Notes: generated from the sequence alone by a model not told the origin. Counted from the stretch's first letter, positions 1 to 8,902 are shown. The stretch: DNA of 34,607 nucleotides from Chromobacterium aquaticum (GCF_021129195.1 NZ_JAJOHW010000119.1:1-34607), one strand, 5' to 3'. Numbers and translations are program-made.

Positions 1-1
1 G

Positions 2-286
2 CTGCGCGCCGCGCTGCTGGCGTGCTCATGGCCGGGCAATGCGCGCCAGCTGCACAGCGCGCTGCGCACCATGCTGGCGTTGGCCGACGACGGCGCGGAG
101 CTGGGGGTCGAGGATCTGCCGGCCGGCTGCCGCGCCGAGACGTCGCCAGCGGAGGTCACGCTGGCCGCTGGCGGCGACGATTTGATCGAACAGACGTTGG
201 CGCGCTGCCGGGGCAATGTCAGCCGCGCGGCGGCGGAGCTGGGCGTGGCGCGCAGCACGCTGTACCGGCGGCGAGCGCGGCGCTGA
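2..286 (+). CDS. Sigma-54-dependent, Fis-type transcriptional activator (C-terminal part)
   Basis: The frame is open from base 2 and the 5' part lies outside the window. The visible 94 residues start in the end of the AAA+ module (SWPGNARQLHSAL, the conserved WPGN-RxL segment of sigma-54 activators). A linker follows, then a Fis-type helix-turn-helix near the end (LARCRGNVSRAAAELGVARS, then TLYRRR). Such proteins bind upstream enhancers and use ATP to open sigma-54 promoters. The linker, including an 'EDLP' stretch, resembles AcoR-like activators, but the sensor domain that would name the signal is missing. The next gene lies on the opposite strand, so its target is not visible. Confidence 0.85.
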   Translation: MRAALLACSWPGNARQLHSALRTMLALADDGAELGVEDLPAGCRAETSPAEVTLAAGGDDLIEQTLARCRGNVSRAAAELGVARSTLYRRRARR

Positions 287-303
287 CACGCGTCCGGCAG
301 CGG

Positions 304-912
304 TCAACCATAGCCGCGCCGTTTCAGCGCCAGATAGAGCATGGCCGCGTTGATGGCGTCATTGAGCGCGTCGTGGCGCGGCAACGTCGGCATGTCCAGA
401 TCCCGGCAGATGCTGGCCAGGCTGAGATCGATGTGGGCGTCCGGGTTCTGCCTCAGCTTGTAATCGTAGTAACGGCCGGAAATCTCGATGCGCCGCTGCG
501 GCAGCGGCACGCCCAGCCAGGGGCGGACATAGCGGTTGAGCACCGCCAGGTCGTATTCCAGGTAATAGCCCAGCAGCGGGCGGCCGCCGATGAAGTCCAG
601 CAGCCGCCGCACGGCGTCCTCGGCTGCCAGGCCCTGGCTGACGTCCAGCGGGCGCAGGCCGTGGATGCGCACATTGTCGGCGCTGGGCGCTTGCCGCGGC
701 CGCACCAGCAGGTAGAGCGCCTCGCTGGCGAGAATGCGGTTGCCGCGCAGCTTGACCGCGCCTATGGACAGCAGCTCGGCCGCGGCCGGGTCCAGGCTGG
801 TGGTTTCGCAGTCCAGGCTGACCAGTTCGTCCGGGTGTTCCTGGTACATGGCGGCATAGGCCGGATCGCGCAGCCGGCGGCGCTGCCATTGGCGCAGCAG
901 GGCGGTCAGCAT
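304..912 (-). CDS. DEDDh-family 3'-5' exonuclease
   Basis: A 202-residue protein with all motifs of the DnaQ/RNase T exonuclease superfamily: ExoI SLDCETT (D34, E36), ExoII GYYLEYDLAVL (D121) and ExoIII LPRHDALNDAI (H180, D185). This makes it a DEDDh enzyme that should use two metal ions to remove 3' nucleotides. It is too short for a polymerase III epsilon with its alpha-binding tail. Its ATG overlaps the TGA of the upstream cNMP/CBS/DUF294 gene by one base (TGATG), so the two are probably translationally coupled. Association of this exonuclease with a DUF294 protein is common in proteobacteria. Substrate unknown. Confidence 0.85.
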   Translation of the reverse strand: MLTALLRQWQRRRLRDPAYAAMYQEHPDELVSLDCETTSLDPAAAELLSIGAVKLRGNRILASEALYLLVRPRQAPSADNVRIHGLRPLDVSQGLAAEDAVRRLLDFIGGRPLLGYYLEYDLAVLNRYVRPWLGVPLPQRRIEISGRYYDYKLRQNPDAHIDLSLASICRDLDMPTLPRHDALNDAINAAMLYLALKRRGYG

Positions 913-2717
913 CAGAAACTGCCCAGCCGGTAATGGTGGCGCAGCTGCGCCTTGAATTTCTTGACCACGCCCAGCGCGTCCTTGAGCAGGTCCCGCTCCA
1001 GCGAGGACAGTTTTTCCGGTTCCAGCAGATTATCCGCCGGCCGGCCGGCATCTTGCTGCTCCAGCCCGTGCTCCAGCCGCAGCTGCATCAGGAAGGACAG
1101 CGCCTCGCCGACATCCTCGGCCAGCTCCGCGTCCAGCCGCTCCAGCTCCACCAGCCGCCGCAGGCGCTGCTGCGAGCTGTTGTCGCGCACGCCGTGTTCC
1201 AGCGCCAGCGCGCGGATGCCGTGCACCAGCGGGAAGATGCCGCCTTTTTTCAGGTCCAGCGTGGTGCGGCCGTCGCGAGCCTGGGTTTGCAGATGGGAGA
1301 ACAGGCCCAACGGGGTGTCGAACTGCTCGATGGCGCGGGCGAAGCGGGAGAAAAAGCCGGCGTCGTCGCGCAGCACCGCATGCAGCTCGTCGCGCGCGCG
1401 CTCCAGCAGTTCGCTGTCGCCGCAGACGGCTTCCGCGTCCACGAAGATGGCCAGCCGCATCAACGCGTCGCCGCTGGGTTGGTGCACCCATTGGTGGAAG
1501 CGCTCGCGCAGCTCGGCGCCGCTGAAGCGCCAGCCTGGACGGCTGAGCATGATGCCGCCGGGACAGGGCGGATAACCGAAGCGTTCCAGCGCGTCGGAAA
1601 ACGCCTGGCAGCTGGCCTCCAGCTGCGGCCAGGACGCGCCGTCGCGCAATAGCAGCGCATTGTCCTGGTCGGTCTTGAGTATCTGTTCGCCACGGCCCTC
1701 CGAGCCCAGCACCAGCAGGCAGCTATTGGCCAGCAGTTCCGGCGGCGCGATCAGCCGCCAGGCGCGGGCGAACAGGCGGGCGTTCAGGCTTTGCACCAGT
1801 CGGCCGAGCTGCAGCGGCTTGACGCCGTGGCCGCAGAGTATGCGCACCAGCCGCGTGATCTGTTCGGCGATCTCGGCCAGTTCGTCCAGGGTGTCGGCGC
1901 GCTCCAGGCGCTGCGCGATCAGATGGGAGTGATTGGAAAAATAGGACAGCACATCCACCTGGGCCAGCATGCCCACCGGCTCGCCGCGCTCGGTGACCAC
2001 CAGCCGCCGCAGATTGCGCCGCGTCATCAGCAGCAGCGCGTTGAACAGGAAATCGTCTATGTCTATGGTCAGCAGCTGGTAGTTGCAATGCGCGGCCACT
2101 GGCGCGTCGACGGGCACGCCGTTCAGCACGATGTCGCGGAAGTCGGTGGTGGTGAAGATGCCCAGGCCGGCTTCGGCACGCACCAGCACCGATTTGGACT
2201 GCTGCGCCTTCATCGCCGCCGCGGTGTCGCGCAGGCTGGCGCCGCCGTCGATGAAAACCGGCCGGCGGCAGTTGGCGTCGCGCACGGTGGCGGTGAGCAG
2301 GGTCTGCAGTTCGCGCTGGCCGGCGCGCTGCGCCAGCCGGCCCAGCTTTTCCGACACGCTGGCGTAGAAATAGGCGCCGAAGCGCGGGTTGCTTTCGGTC
2401 AGCGCCAGCACTTCGGCGCGCGGCAGCGCGTAGAGCAACGCTTCTTCCTGCACGATGAAGCGATGGGAGGTCTGGCCGGCGGCGACGGCGCGGGCGTCGA
2501 AGCTGTCCTGCGGCCGGTGCAGCGCGATGGTCTCATCGCCGGCCATTTCGCGCACTACGCCCTTGATCACCACATACATGGCGTCCACCGGCGCCTCCGG
2601 GGCGAGGATGAGGGCGTCGCCGCCGTGGAACACGATGTCGACGCGCGCCTCCAGCTTTTGGCGCTCGGCCGGGCTCAACGCGTCAAAAGGGGGTTGGCTG
2701 AAATCGAATCGCTGCAT
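912..2717 (-). CDS. cNMP-binding / CBS-pair / DUF294 nucleotidyltransferase-like signalling protein
   Basis: About 601 residues. Domains in order: a cyclic-nucleotide-binding fold (about 10-125), a CBS pair (about 150-270), a DUF294 nucleotidyltransferase-like domain with GSEGRGEQ followed by TDQDNALL (about residues 335-365), and the C-terminal DUF294_C helical domain. The family resembles GlnD-type nucleotidyltransferases and is thought to couple nucleotide sensing to modification of an unknown partner. The frame opens at a TTG at 2738, but the ATG at 2717 has a purine-rich GAGGG just upstream and is preferred. The gene is coupled to the exonuclease downstream. The upstream amidotransferase is separated from it by a strong hairpin, so this gene probably has its own promoter. 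Confidence 0.85.
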   Translation of the reverse strand: MQRFDFSQPPFDALSPAERQKLEARVDIVFHGGDALILAPEAPVDAMYVVIKGVVREMAGDETIALHRPQDSFDARAVAAGQTSHRFIVQEEALLYALPRAEVLALTESNPRFGAYFYASVSEKLGRLAQRAGQRELQTLLTATVRDANCRRPVFIDGGASLRDTAAAMKAQQSKSVLVRAEAGLGIFTTTDFRDIVLNGVPVDAPVAAHCNYQLLTIDIDDFLFNALLLMTRRNLRRLVVTERGEPVGMLAQVDVLSYFSNHSHLIAQRLERADTLDELAEIAEQITRLVRILCGHGVKPLQLGRLVQSLNARLFARAWRLIAPPELLANSCLLVLGSEGRGEQILKTDQDNALLLRDGASWPQLEASCQAFSDALERFGYPPCPGGIMLSRPGWRFSGAELRERFHQWVHQPSGDALMRLAIFVDAEAVCGDSELLERARDELHAVLRDDAGFFSRFARAIEQFDTPLGLFSHLQTQARDGRTTLDLKKGGIFPLVHGIRALALEHGVRDNSSQQRLRRLVELERLDAELAEDVGEALSFLMQLRLEHGLEQQDAGRPADNLLEPEKLSSLERDLLKDALGVVKKFKAQLRHHYRLGSF

Positions 2718-2742
2718 GGCGGCCCTCGCGGCAGACAAAACA

Positions 2743-2769
2743 TTGCCGCCAGCATAACACTGGCGGCAA
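2743..2769 (-). terminator. Intrinsic terminator after the glutamine amidotransferase gene
   Basis: A perfect 10-bp stem (TTGCCGCCAG / CTGGCGGCAA) with a 7-nt loop. On the minus strand it is followed by TGTTTTG. It lies between the end of the leftward amidotransferase gene and the start of the DUF294 gene. Confidence 0.75.
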
Positions 2770-2787
2770 GGGCTTGTCGGCGGAGGT

Positions 2788-3567
2788 TCAGCCCGGCAGG
2801 TGTTGCAGCAGCGGCGAGCCGTCGCGGAACAGCAGCAGTTCGCCGGCGCTCAGCTGGGTCCAGCTTTCATTGTCGGTCAGCGGCTGGGTGGCGATCACCG
2901 CCACGCGGTCGTGCGGGGTGGTGACCGAGGAGAAGTCCACGCTGACGTCGTCGTCCACCAGGTGGGCGGTGTTGAACGGCGCCTGGCGGATGATGTAGTG
3001 CAGATGGGTGGAGCAGTGGGCGAACAGCACCTCGCCGTTGCTGAGCATGAAGTTGAACACGCCGTGGCCGGCGATCTCCGCCGCCAGGCGCGCCACTTCG
3101 GCGAACAGCTCGTCCAGCTGCGGTTGCTGGCACCACTTGGCGCGCAACCGTTCCATCAGATGGCAGAAGGCCCGTTCGGAGTCGGTGCTGCCCACCGGGT
3201 TGTAGTGGCAGCCGGCCTCGGGCTGGAAATTATCCAAGTTGCCGTTGTGGGCGAAAATCCAGTAACGGCCCCACATCTCGCGCATGAAGGGGTGAGTGTT
3301 GGCCAGATTGACCTCGCCCTGGGTGGCTTTGCGGATGTGGGCGATCACGTTTTCCGATTTGATCGGATAGTTGCGCACCAGATTGGCCACCGGGGATTCC
3401 ACCGACGGTTTGTCGTCCAGGAAGATGCGGCAGCCCTTGTTCTCGAAAAAGGCGATGCCCCAGCCGTCGGCATGGTGGTCGGTCTGGCCGCCGCGGCGGT
3501 GAAAGCCTTCGAAGGAGAACAGGATATCGGTTGGAGTATTGCAATTCATGCCCAATAACTGGCACAT
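2788..3567 (-). CDS. Class II glutamine amidotransferase (YafJ-like)
   Basis: 259 residues beginning MCQLLGMN, so Cys2 becomes the N-terminal Ntn nucleophile after Met removal. Other family landmarks are HHADGWGIAF, the ATQGEVNLANTHPF stretch and FAHNGNLDNF, all part of the glutaminase pocket of GATase type 2. The protein consists of this domain only, like E. coli YafJ, with no synthase domain, so the ammonia acceptor is unknown. The open frame extends 76 codons upstream, but the catalytic Cys must be residue 2, which fixes the start. It is divergent from the cupin gene. Confidence 0.88.
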   Translation of the reverse strand: MCQLLGMNCNTPTDILFSFEGFHRRGGQTDHHADGWGIAFFENKGCRIFLDDKPSVESPVANLVRNYPIKSENVIAHIRKATQGEVNLANTHPFMREMWGRYWIFAHNGNLDNFQPEAGCHYNPVGSTDSERAFCHLMERLRAKWCQQPQLDELFAEVARLAAEIAGHGVFNFMLSNGEVLFAHCSTHLHYIIRQAPFNTAHLVDDDVSVDFSSVTTPHDRVAVIATQPLTDNESWTQLSAGELLLFRDGSPLLQHLPG

Positions 3568-3793
3568 GGTTTCGGGTTCCACGGTAAAGAGATTGTCATG
3601 GCCGGTCGCGCCGGCTGCGGTTTTGTTACAGAGCTTAGGCGATATGCGCACCCAGGGCAATGCGCCAGCGCGGCGAAGCGGCGGCGCGGACGCCCGTTTG
3701 GCGTCGGACCACGCCACATGGCGGCGGCCTGGAGGCCGTGATACGGTCCAAGCTCGGACTGAATTGACTCGAGTCAAGAGAGGAGGCCTTGCC

Positions 3794-4168
3794 ATGCCCC
3801 GTGGTTTTCGCGCCGTCAGGCTGGAGGAGAAGTTCGCGTTGTTTCAAGAACAGTGGCGTCCCAAGATCATCGCTCAGATGAACGACTATCATTTCAAGCT
3901 GGTGAAAATCCAGGGGGACTTCATCTGGCATCGGCACGCCGAGACCGATGAAGTCTTCATCGTGCAGGAAGGGTGCTTGCGCATCGATTTGCGCGACAGG
4001 CCGCCGGTATGGGTGAACGCCGGGGAGATGTTCGTCGTGCCCAAGGGCGTGGAGCACAAGCCCTATGCCGAGCATGAGGTCAAGCTGATGCTGGTGGAGC
4101 CGCAAGGGGTGCGCAACACCGGCGAGGTCGTCAGCGAGCGCAGCGCTCCCGCGGACGATTGGATCTGA
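3794..4168 (+). CDS. Small single-domain cupin protein
   Basis: 124 residues. A cupin barrel is seen as IWHRHAETDEVFIVQEG (motif 1 with two His and Glu) and VPKGVEHKPYAEHEV (motif 2 with His), a typical metal-binding set. The reaction cannot be named; such proteins include isomerases, dioxygenases and sugar-binding sensors. An AGGAGG Shine-Dalgarno sequence sits 7 nt before the ATG. The frame stays open upstream, but without start support. The TGA stop is also the target-site duplication of the mobile element that follows. Confidence 0.8.
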   Translation: MPRGFRAVRLEEKFALFQEQWRPKIIAQMNDYHFKLVKIQGDFIWHRHAETDEVFIVQEGCLRIDLRDRPPVWVNAGEMFVVPKGVEHKPYAEHEVKLMLVEPQGVRNTGEVVSERSAPADDWI

Positions 4169-4311
4169 GAGCCTGTGCAAAGCCTGCTGCGCGTCGTGGA
4201 GCATCACACGGTGAGTACGATCTCAAAATGCTCATGTACCGTTTGTGCATTCCGCTTTTTCGCTCGTTTTCGCCTTGCCTCGCCTGTGCTCGCGAGACTT
4301 TGAACAGGCCC
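4169..4311 (+). mobile_element. MITE-like element, copy 1 (143 bp)
   Basis: Non-coding element with imperfect terminal inverted repeats: GAGCCTGTGCAAAGCCT at the left, and a right end whose complement reads GGGCCTGTTCAAAGTCTCG. It is flanked by TGA on both sides (4166-4168 and 4312-4314), a 3-bp TNA target duplication. Internal sequence (AAAATGCTCATGTAC, TTGTGCATTCCGCTTT, TTTTCGCCTTG) is shared with the copies at 13658 and 26232. It has no transposase and probably moves with an IS5-family enzyme. Confidence 0.85.
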
Positions 4312-4319
4312 TGAGGTTT

Positions 4320-4342
4320 CGGCCGCCCTGTCGGGGCGGCCG
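4320..4342 (-). terminator. Hairpin after the EamA gene, possible terminator
   Basis: A 9-bp GC-only stem (CGGCCGCCC / GGGCGGCCG) with a short loop, just past the stop of the leftward EamA gene. It lacks a clear T-run, so the terminator role is tentative. Confidence 0.45.
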
Positions 4343-4363
4343 ATCCGGCAAGTCGGGGCCGGC

Positions 4364-5251
4364 TTAGGCGGGCTTGAAGGCGCCGCGCAGCTTGGCCCAG
4401 CCGCCCTGGCTCAGGCTGACGCCGAGCAGGATCAGGCCGCCGCCCAGCCAGTGGTAGTCGTGTATGGTCTCGCCCAGCAGCGCGCTGGCGATCAGCGCGG
4501 TGAACAAGGGCAGCAGATTCATGAAGATGGCGGTGCGTTCGCTGCCCAAGCGCTGGATGCCGCGCATCCACAAATAGGGCGCCAGCACCGAGGAGGCGAT
4601 GCCGGCGAAGGCGACCAGGCCGACGCCCTGCGGCGGCACCGCCAGGCTATGCGCGCTGAGCGCCACCGGCACCAGCATCAGCACCGCCAGCAGCACCTGA
4701 ACATAGAGATTGGTCCAGCTGCCGAACGGCGGCGCCCAGCGCCGCAGCAGAATGCCGTACAGCGCGTAGGAGAGTGAGCCGATCAGCATCAGCGCGTCGC
4801 CATGGTTGACGCCGCCGTCGAGCAGGCTCAGCGGCCGGCCCTGGCCCAGCAGATAGCACACGCCCAGCAAGGACACCGCGACGCCGAACAGCGCGTGCGC
4901 GCCCACCGGCTGGCGGAAAGCCACCGCGCTGAGCGCCAGGCCCAGCAGCGGCACCAAGGCGCAGATCACGCCCATATTGGTGGCGCTGGTGCTGTGCGCG
5001 GCGTAATAGGCTAGGCACTGGAACATCACCATGCCCAGCACCGCCAGCACGCTGAAGCGGCCCAGCCAGGGGCGGATGGCGCGCCATTGGCGCAGCAGCG
5101 GACGCAGGCACAGCGGGGTGAGAATGACCGCGGCGACCAGCCAGCGGTAGAAGGAAATGGCCGCTGGGTCCAGCGCCTGGGCGGCGGCCTTGGACACCAC
5201 GGTGTTGGCGGACCAGATCAGCACGGCCAGCATGGGAAACAATGAGTTCAT
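4364..5251 (-). CDS. EamA/DMT-family transporter
   Basis: 295 residues, almost entirely hydrophobic. About ten membrane segments are arranged as two EamA repeats, beginning LFPMLAVLIWSANTVVSKAA (first helix and the conserved W-x-N turn). The second repeat starts near MLIGSLSYALYGILLRRW. Members export metabolites such as amino acids, sugars or drugs across the inner membrane. It is divergent from an AraC-type regulator 84 bp away, a common arrangement for a regulator and its exporter. Substrate unknown. Confidence 0.88.
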   Translation of the reverse strand: MNSLFPMLAVLIWSANTVVSKAAAQALDPAAISFYRWLVAAVILTPLCLRPLLRQWRAIRPWLGRFSVLAVLGMVMFQCLAYYAAHSTSATNMGVICALVPLLGLALSAVAFRQPVGAHALFGVAVSLLGVCYLLGQGRPLSLLDGGVNHGDALMLIGSLSYALYGILLRRWAPPFGSWTNLYVQVLLAVLMLVPVALSAHSLAVPPQGVGLVAFAGIASSVLAPYLWMRGIQRLGSERTAIFMNLLPLFTALIASALLGETIHDYHWLGGGLILLGVSLSQGGWAKLRGAFKPA

Positions 5252-5305
5252 AGCGTGAACGACTCCGAGAGCGCGGCGCCGGCCTCTATGGCGTGGCGCG
5301 ACATT

Positions 5306-5329
5306 GACAGCCGCTAGTGTAACGCTGTC
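5306..5329. promoter_or_regulatory. Candidate operator between the EamA and AraC genes
   Basis: Inverted repeat GACAGC-12 nt-GCTGTC in the 84-bp divergent intergenic region. It is the only clear dyad there and may bind the adjacent AraC-type regulator. This is inference from position. Confidence 0.3.
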
Positions 5330-5335
5330 TGATTA

Positions 5336-6184
5336 GTGTCATATAACGCAAAGCAGACATTGCAATACAGGGAAACCGACAAATTGGACTATTCCGAACT
5401 GGATCAACGCTTGCCGGAGCCAGCGCCCATCCATCTGCGCTACGATCAATTGACGCCGCAGACCGAGTTCACGCCGCACAGCCACCGCTGGGGCCAACTC
5501 AACCGCATCAGCCTGGGTCTGATAGAGCTGGACCTGGTCGAGCAAGAACAGGGCGAACGCCTGCTGGCGGCGCCGGCGGAGTTTCTGATCTGGGTGCCGG
5601 CCGGAGTCAGGCATTCGGCCTCGGTGCGCCAGGCGATGTGCTACACCTCGGTCTATGTCGGCGCCGAGGCGGCGGCGCGGCTGCCCGGCCTGCCCTGCCT
5701 GATTCCGCAAACACCCTTGCTGCGCGCCTTGCTGGAGGACTTTTGCCAGCGCGGCGTCACCGCGATAGAAGATCCATGGGATCGACGCCAGGCCGAACTG
5801 CTGCTGGAGCGGCTGGTCCAGGCCGGCCACCAGCACAGCTATCTGCCGGACAGCCGCCACCGCCAGCTGGCGCCCATCCTGGCCGCCATCCGCGCCCACC
5901 CGGCCGACAACACCACGCTGGCGCAATGGGCGCAACGGGTATACGGCACCGAGCGCACGCTGGCGCGCCATTTCCAGCGCGAGCTGGGCATGAGCTTCGT
6001 GCAGTGGCGCAGCCGGGTGAGGCTGCTGCGCGCGCTGACCTGGCTGCGCGAAGGCAGGGCGGTACAGGATATCGCCGCCGATCTGGGCTACGGCACCGCG
6101 TCGGCCTTCATCGCCATGTTCAACAAGCAGTTGGGCTATTCGCCGGAGCGCTATCGCCGGCAGCTGGCCGAGGGCATGTCTTGA
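5336..6184 (+). CDS. AraC-family transcriptional regulator with N-terminal cupin
   Basis: 282 residues. The N-terminal cupin-like ligand domain contains TPHSHRWGQLNRISLG (about 45-65). The C-terminal third is an AraC double helix-turn-helix: LAQWAQRVYGTERTLARHF, QDIAADLGYGTASAFIAMF, and the ending LGYSPERYRRQL. The start is uncertain. The first codon given is a GTG without a good ribosome site; an in-frame TTG at 5384 has AGGGA ten bases upstream and would shorten the protein by 16 residues. Divergence from the EamA gene suggests it controls that exporter. Confidence 0.85.
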   Translation: MSYNAKQTLQYRETDKLDYSELDQRLPEPAPIHLRYDQLTPQTEFTPHSHRWGQLNRISLGLIELDLVEQEQGERLLAAPAEFLIWVPAGVRHSASVRQAMCYTSVYVGAEAAARLPGLPCLIPQTPLLRALLEDFCQRGVTAIEDPWDRRQAELLLERLVQAGHQHSYLPDSRHRQLAPILAAIRAHPADNTTLAQWAQRVYGTERTLARHFQRELGMSFVQWRSRVRLLRALTWLREGRAVQDIAADLGYGTASAFIAMFNKQLGYSPERYRRQLAEGMS

Positions 6185-6263
6185 GGATGCTTGTTGCCCG
6201 TTTGGCATTGCGGCACACTGGAATGATTGTCACGCATAGAACAAGAGCAGATTCGCCCACATC

Positions 6264-7505
6264 ATGAGCAAGAAGATCAAACAACTGGCCCGGCAACTGG
6301 GCGACGGCTGGAAGCTACGCCGCACGCTGCGCCAGGCCAGCACGCTGAATTTCGTTTTTTCCGAACGCATAGACTTCCTGAACGGCCAACACTGGGACCG
6401 TCTGGCCGAGCCGCGGGGGCTGCTGATGTCCCGCGATTACTGGCGCGCGCTGGAGCAATCCGGGCTCGCCGATTTCGAAGTCCGCTACGCGATGGCTTAC
6501 CGCGACGGCGTGCCGGTGGCGGCCGCGGCGATGCAGCTACTGGAAGTCAGCCTGGAAACCATGCATGCCCATCCGGGGCCGCGGGCCGAGGGTTCGCTGC
6601 GCGCGGCGCTGGCGCAAAACATCAAGCCGCGGCTGCGCCAGCGTCTCTTGGTCTGCGGCAATATGCTCAGCTACGGGCTGGATGGGGTGGCTTTCGCCGC
6701 GGAGCTGGACCCGCAAACCCGCTGGCAGGCGGTGGCGGAAATCCTTTACCGCATCCGCCGCGCAGAAAAGCTGAATGGTCAGATCGATTTCGTGCTGGTC
6801 AAGGATCTGGACGCGGCTGCGCTGGAGGACAGCCGGGCGCTGGGCAAGCTCAGCTACAGCATGCTGGAGACCGAACCCAATATGGTGCTGCCGCTGGCCG
6901 AAGACTGGCGTGTTTACGAGGACTATCTGGCCGGCATGACTTCCAAGTACCGCAGCAGCATCCGCCAGCAGATCTTCAAGCCCATCGAGGCCGCCGGCTG
7001 CGTAATCGGCGTGATGACGCCGGAGCAGGTGGACGCGCAGGCGGAGCGCATGCAGCAGCTCTACCTGGCGGTGCAGGACAATGCCACGCTGCGGCCGGTG
7101 ACGGTGACCGCCGACTACTGGCGGCGGATGGCGGCGCTGGGGCCGGAGCGGGCGGAGCTGCGCGGCCTGTGGCGCGACGGCGAGCTGCTCGGCTTTTTGC
7201 TGGTCTTGAAAGACGGCGCGGAAGTCACCGCCGCGCAGATCGGCTTCGACCGCGCCGCGGCCAAGGCGCTGCCGCTGTATCTGCGCCTGCTGCACACGGC
7301 GATTGAGTCGGCCTTGGCCGCCGGCGGACGGCGGGTGATTTTCGGCCGCACCGCGCTGGAGCCCAAGGCGCGCATGGGCTGCCAGCCGCTGCCGACCACG
7401 CTGTGGATACGCCATCGCCAGCCGGTGCTCAATTCGCTGATCCGCAACCGCTTCGGCATCGTCCACCATGACGAGGCCCCGGCGATCAATCCATTCAAGA
7501 AATAA
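6264..7505 (+). CDS. GNAT/FemAB-like acyltransferase (BioF2-like domain)
   Basis: 413 residues. The C-terminal half has features of FemAB-type acetyltransferases: MTSKYRSSIRQQIFKPIEAA (about 229-248), then a GNAT-like sheet (RAELRGLWRDGELLGFLLVL) and FGRTALEPKARMG. The N-terminal half has no motif I can name. Such enzymes transfer acyl or aminoacyl groups to cell-surface or small-molecule amines; the substrate here is unknown. The MFS gene follows after 25 bp on the same strand, so the two may be an operon that makes and moves a metabolite. Confidence 0.72.
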   Translation: MSKKIKQLARQLGDGWKLRRTLRQASTLNFVFSERIDFLNGQHWDRLAEPRGLLMSRDYWRALEQSGLADFEVRYAMAYRDGVPVAAAAMQLLEVSLETMHAHPGPRAEGSLRAALAQNIKPRLRQRLLVCGNMLSYGLDGVAFAAELDPQTRWQAVAEILYRIRRAEKLNGQIDFVLVKDLDAAALEDSRALGKLSYSMLETEPNMVLPLAEDWRVYEDYLAGMTSKYRSSIRQQIFKPIEAAGCVIGVMTPEQVDAQAERMQQLYLAVQDNATLRPVTVTADYWRRMAALGPERAELRGLWRDGELLGFLLVLKDGAEVTAAQIGFDRAAAKALPLYLRLLHTAIESALAAGGRRVIFGRTALEPKARMGCQPLPTTLWIRHRQPVLNSLIRNRFGIVHHDEAPAINPFKK

Positions 7506-7530
7506 GAGCCCGCAGCTAAAAGGACCCGAT

Positions 7531-8847
7531 ATGACTCAAACGGCAAGCGCCGCCGCGGCACCCGCGCGCAAACTGAACCGGAACGACTGCAAGACGCTGG
7601 GCCTGGCCTCGCTGGGCGGCGCGCTGGAATTCTACGATTTCATCATTTACGTGTTCTTCGCCCTGGTATTGGGCAAGCTGTTTTTCCCCCATGACATTCC
7701 AGGCTGGCTGCGCCAATTGCAGGTGTTCGGCATTTTCGCCGCCGGCTATCTGGCGCGGCCGCTGGGCGGCATCATCATGGCGCACTTCGGCGATCTGTTT
7801 GGCCGCAAGCGCATGTTCACGCTCAGCATCGTGCTGATGGCCTTGCCGACGTTGGCGATGGGCCTGCTACCCACGTATCAGAGCATAGGGATATGGGCGC
7901 CGGTCTTGCTGCTCTTGCTGCGCGTATTGCAGGGCGCGGCCATAGGCGGCGAAGTGCCCGGCGCCTGGGTGTTCGTCGCCGAGCACGCGCCGCCCAGCCG
8001 CACCGGCCTGGCGTGCGGCATCATTACCTCGGGGCTGACCATAGGCATTCTGTTCGGCTCCCTGATCGCGATGGCGATGAATCTGTTGTTCACGCCGCAG
8101 CAGTTGGAAAGCGGTGCCTGGCGCATTCCCTTCCTGATCGGCGGCGTCTTCGGCCTGGTGGCGATGTATCTGCGCCGCTGGCTGCACGAGACCCCGGTGT
8201 TCAGCGAAATGCAGGCGTGCAAGGCCTTGTCCGCCGAGCTGCCGCTGAAGGCGGTGCTGCGCGGTCATCGGCTGGGCATGGCCGTGTCGATGGCGGCCAC
8301 CGCGATGTTGTCGGTCACCATCGTGGTGGTGATTCTGATGACGCCCACCTTTTTGCAGAAGCAGTTCGGCGTGCCGCCGGTGGAGGCGCTGTTCGCCAAC
8401 AGTCTGGCCATCGTCGCGCTGAGCGTGGGCTGCATCGTCGCCGGCCTGGCGGTGGACCGCTTCGGCGGCGGCCCGGTGTTCACCGCGGGCAGCCTACTGC
8501 TGGGCGTCAGCAGCTGGTGTTTCTACCAGACCATGGGCCACGATGTGAGCTGGCTGCACCCGCTGTACACGCTGACCGGTTTCTTCGCCGGCATCGTCGG
8601 CGCGGTGCCTTTTCTGATGGTGCGCGCGTTTCCCGCGCCCATCCGCTTCAGCGGCCTGTCGTTTTCCTACAATGTGGCTTACGCAGTGGTGGGCGGCTTC
8701 ACACCGGTCTTGCTATCGCTGTGGATGGAGGTCAGCTCGCTGGCGCTGGCCGGCTATCTGATGATTTTCTGCCTGGTGGGGCTGGCGATGGGGGTGTTCC
8801 TGCTGGCCTGGGGGAATAGACCGGGCTTGTCGCATCCAGTGCATTGA
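7531..8847 (+). CDS. MFS transporter, metabolite:H+ symporter (MHS) type
   Basis: 438 residues with 12 predicted membrane segments. The cytoplasmic loop 2-3 signature is GDLFGRKRM, after GYLARPLGGIIMAHF, typical of the ProP/KgtP-like MHS family of proton-coupled organic acid or osmolyte importers. The opening ALEFYDFIIYVFFA is also typical. The ATG at 7531 follows AAAGGACC; the frame extends 21 codons upstream into the acetyltransferase but without support. Transcription ends at the hairpin at 8868. Substrate not deducible. Confidence 0.88.
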   Translation: MTQTASAAAAPARKLNRNDCKTLGLASLGGALEFYDFIIYVFFALVLGKLFFPHDIPGWLRQLQVFGIFAAGYLARPLGGIIMAHFGDLFGRKRMFTLSIVLMALPTLAMGLLPTYQSIGIWAPVLLLLLRVLQGAAIGGEVPGAWVFVAEHAPPSRTGLACGIITSGLTIGILFGSLIAMAMNLLFTPQQLESGAWRIPFLIGGVFGLVAMYLRRWLHETPVFSEMQACKALSAELPLKAVLRGHRLGMAVSMAATAMLSVTIVVVILMTPTFLQKQFGVPPVEALFANSLAIVALSVGCIVAGLAVDRFGGGPVFTAGSLLLGVSSWCFYQTMGHDVSWLHPLYTLTGFFAGIVGAVPFLMVRAFPAPIRFSGLSFSYNVAYAVVGGFTPVLLSLWMEVSSLALAGYLMIFCLVGLAMGVFLLAWGNRPGLSHPVH

Positions 8848-8867
8848 AGGGCGTGCAGCGCGCATAG

Positions 8868-8902
8868 AAAAACGGCGGCGTCGATAAAGACGCCGCCGTT
8901 TT
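8868..8902. terminator. Bidirectional terminator between the MFS gene and hrpA
   Basis: Stem AAAACGGCGGCGTC / GACGCCGCCGTTTT with a 6-nt loop. The A-run and T-run on opposite sides let it work for both convergent genes. Confidence 0.9.

Noticed and set aside
3568-3795. N-terminal extension of the glutamine amidotransferase
   Set aside because: The catalytic Cys must be residue 2 of the protein, so translation starts at 3567.
6227-7306. Long Arg/Gly/Ala-rich frame overlapping the acetyltransferase gene
   Set aside because: Typical shifted-frame product of a GC-rich gene; the 6264-7505 frame carries the domain signal.
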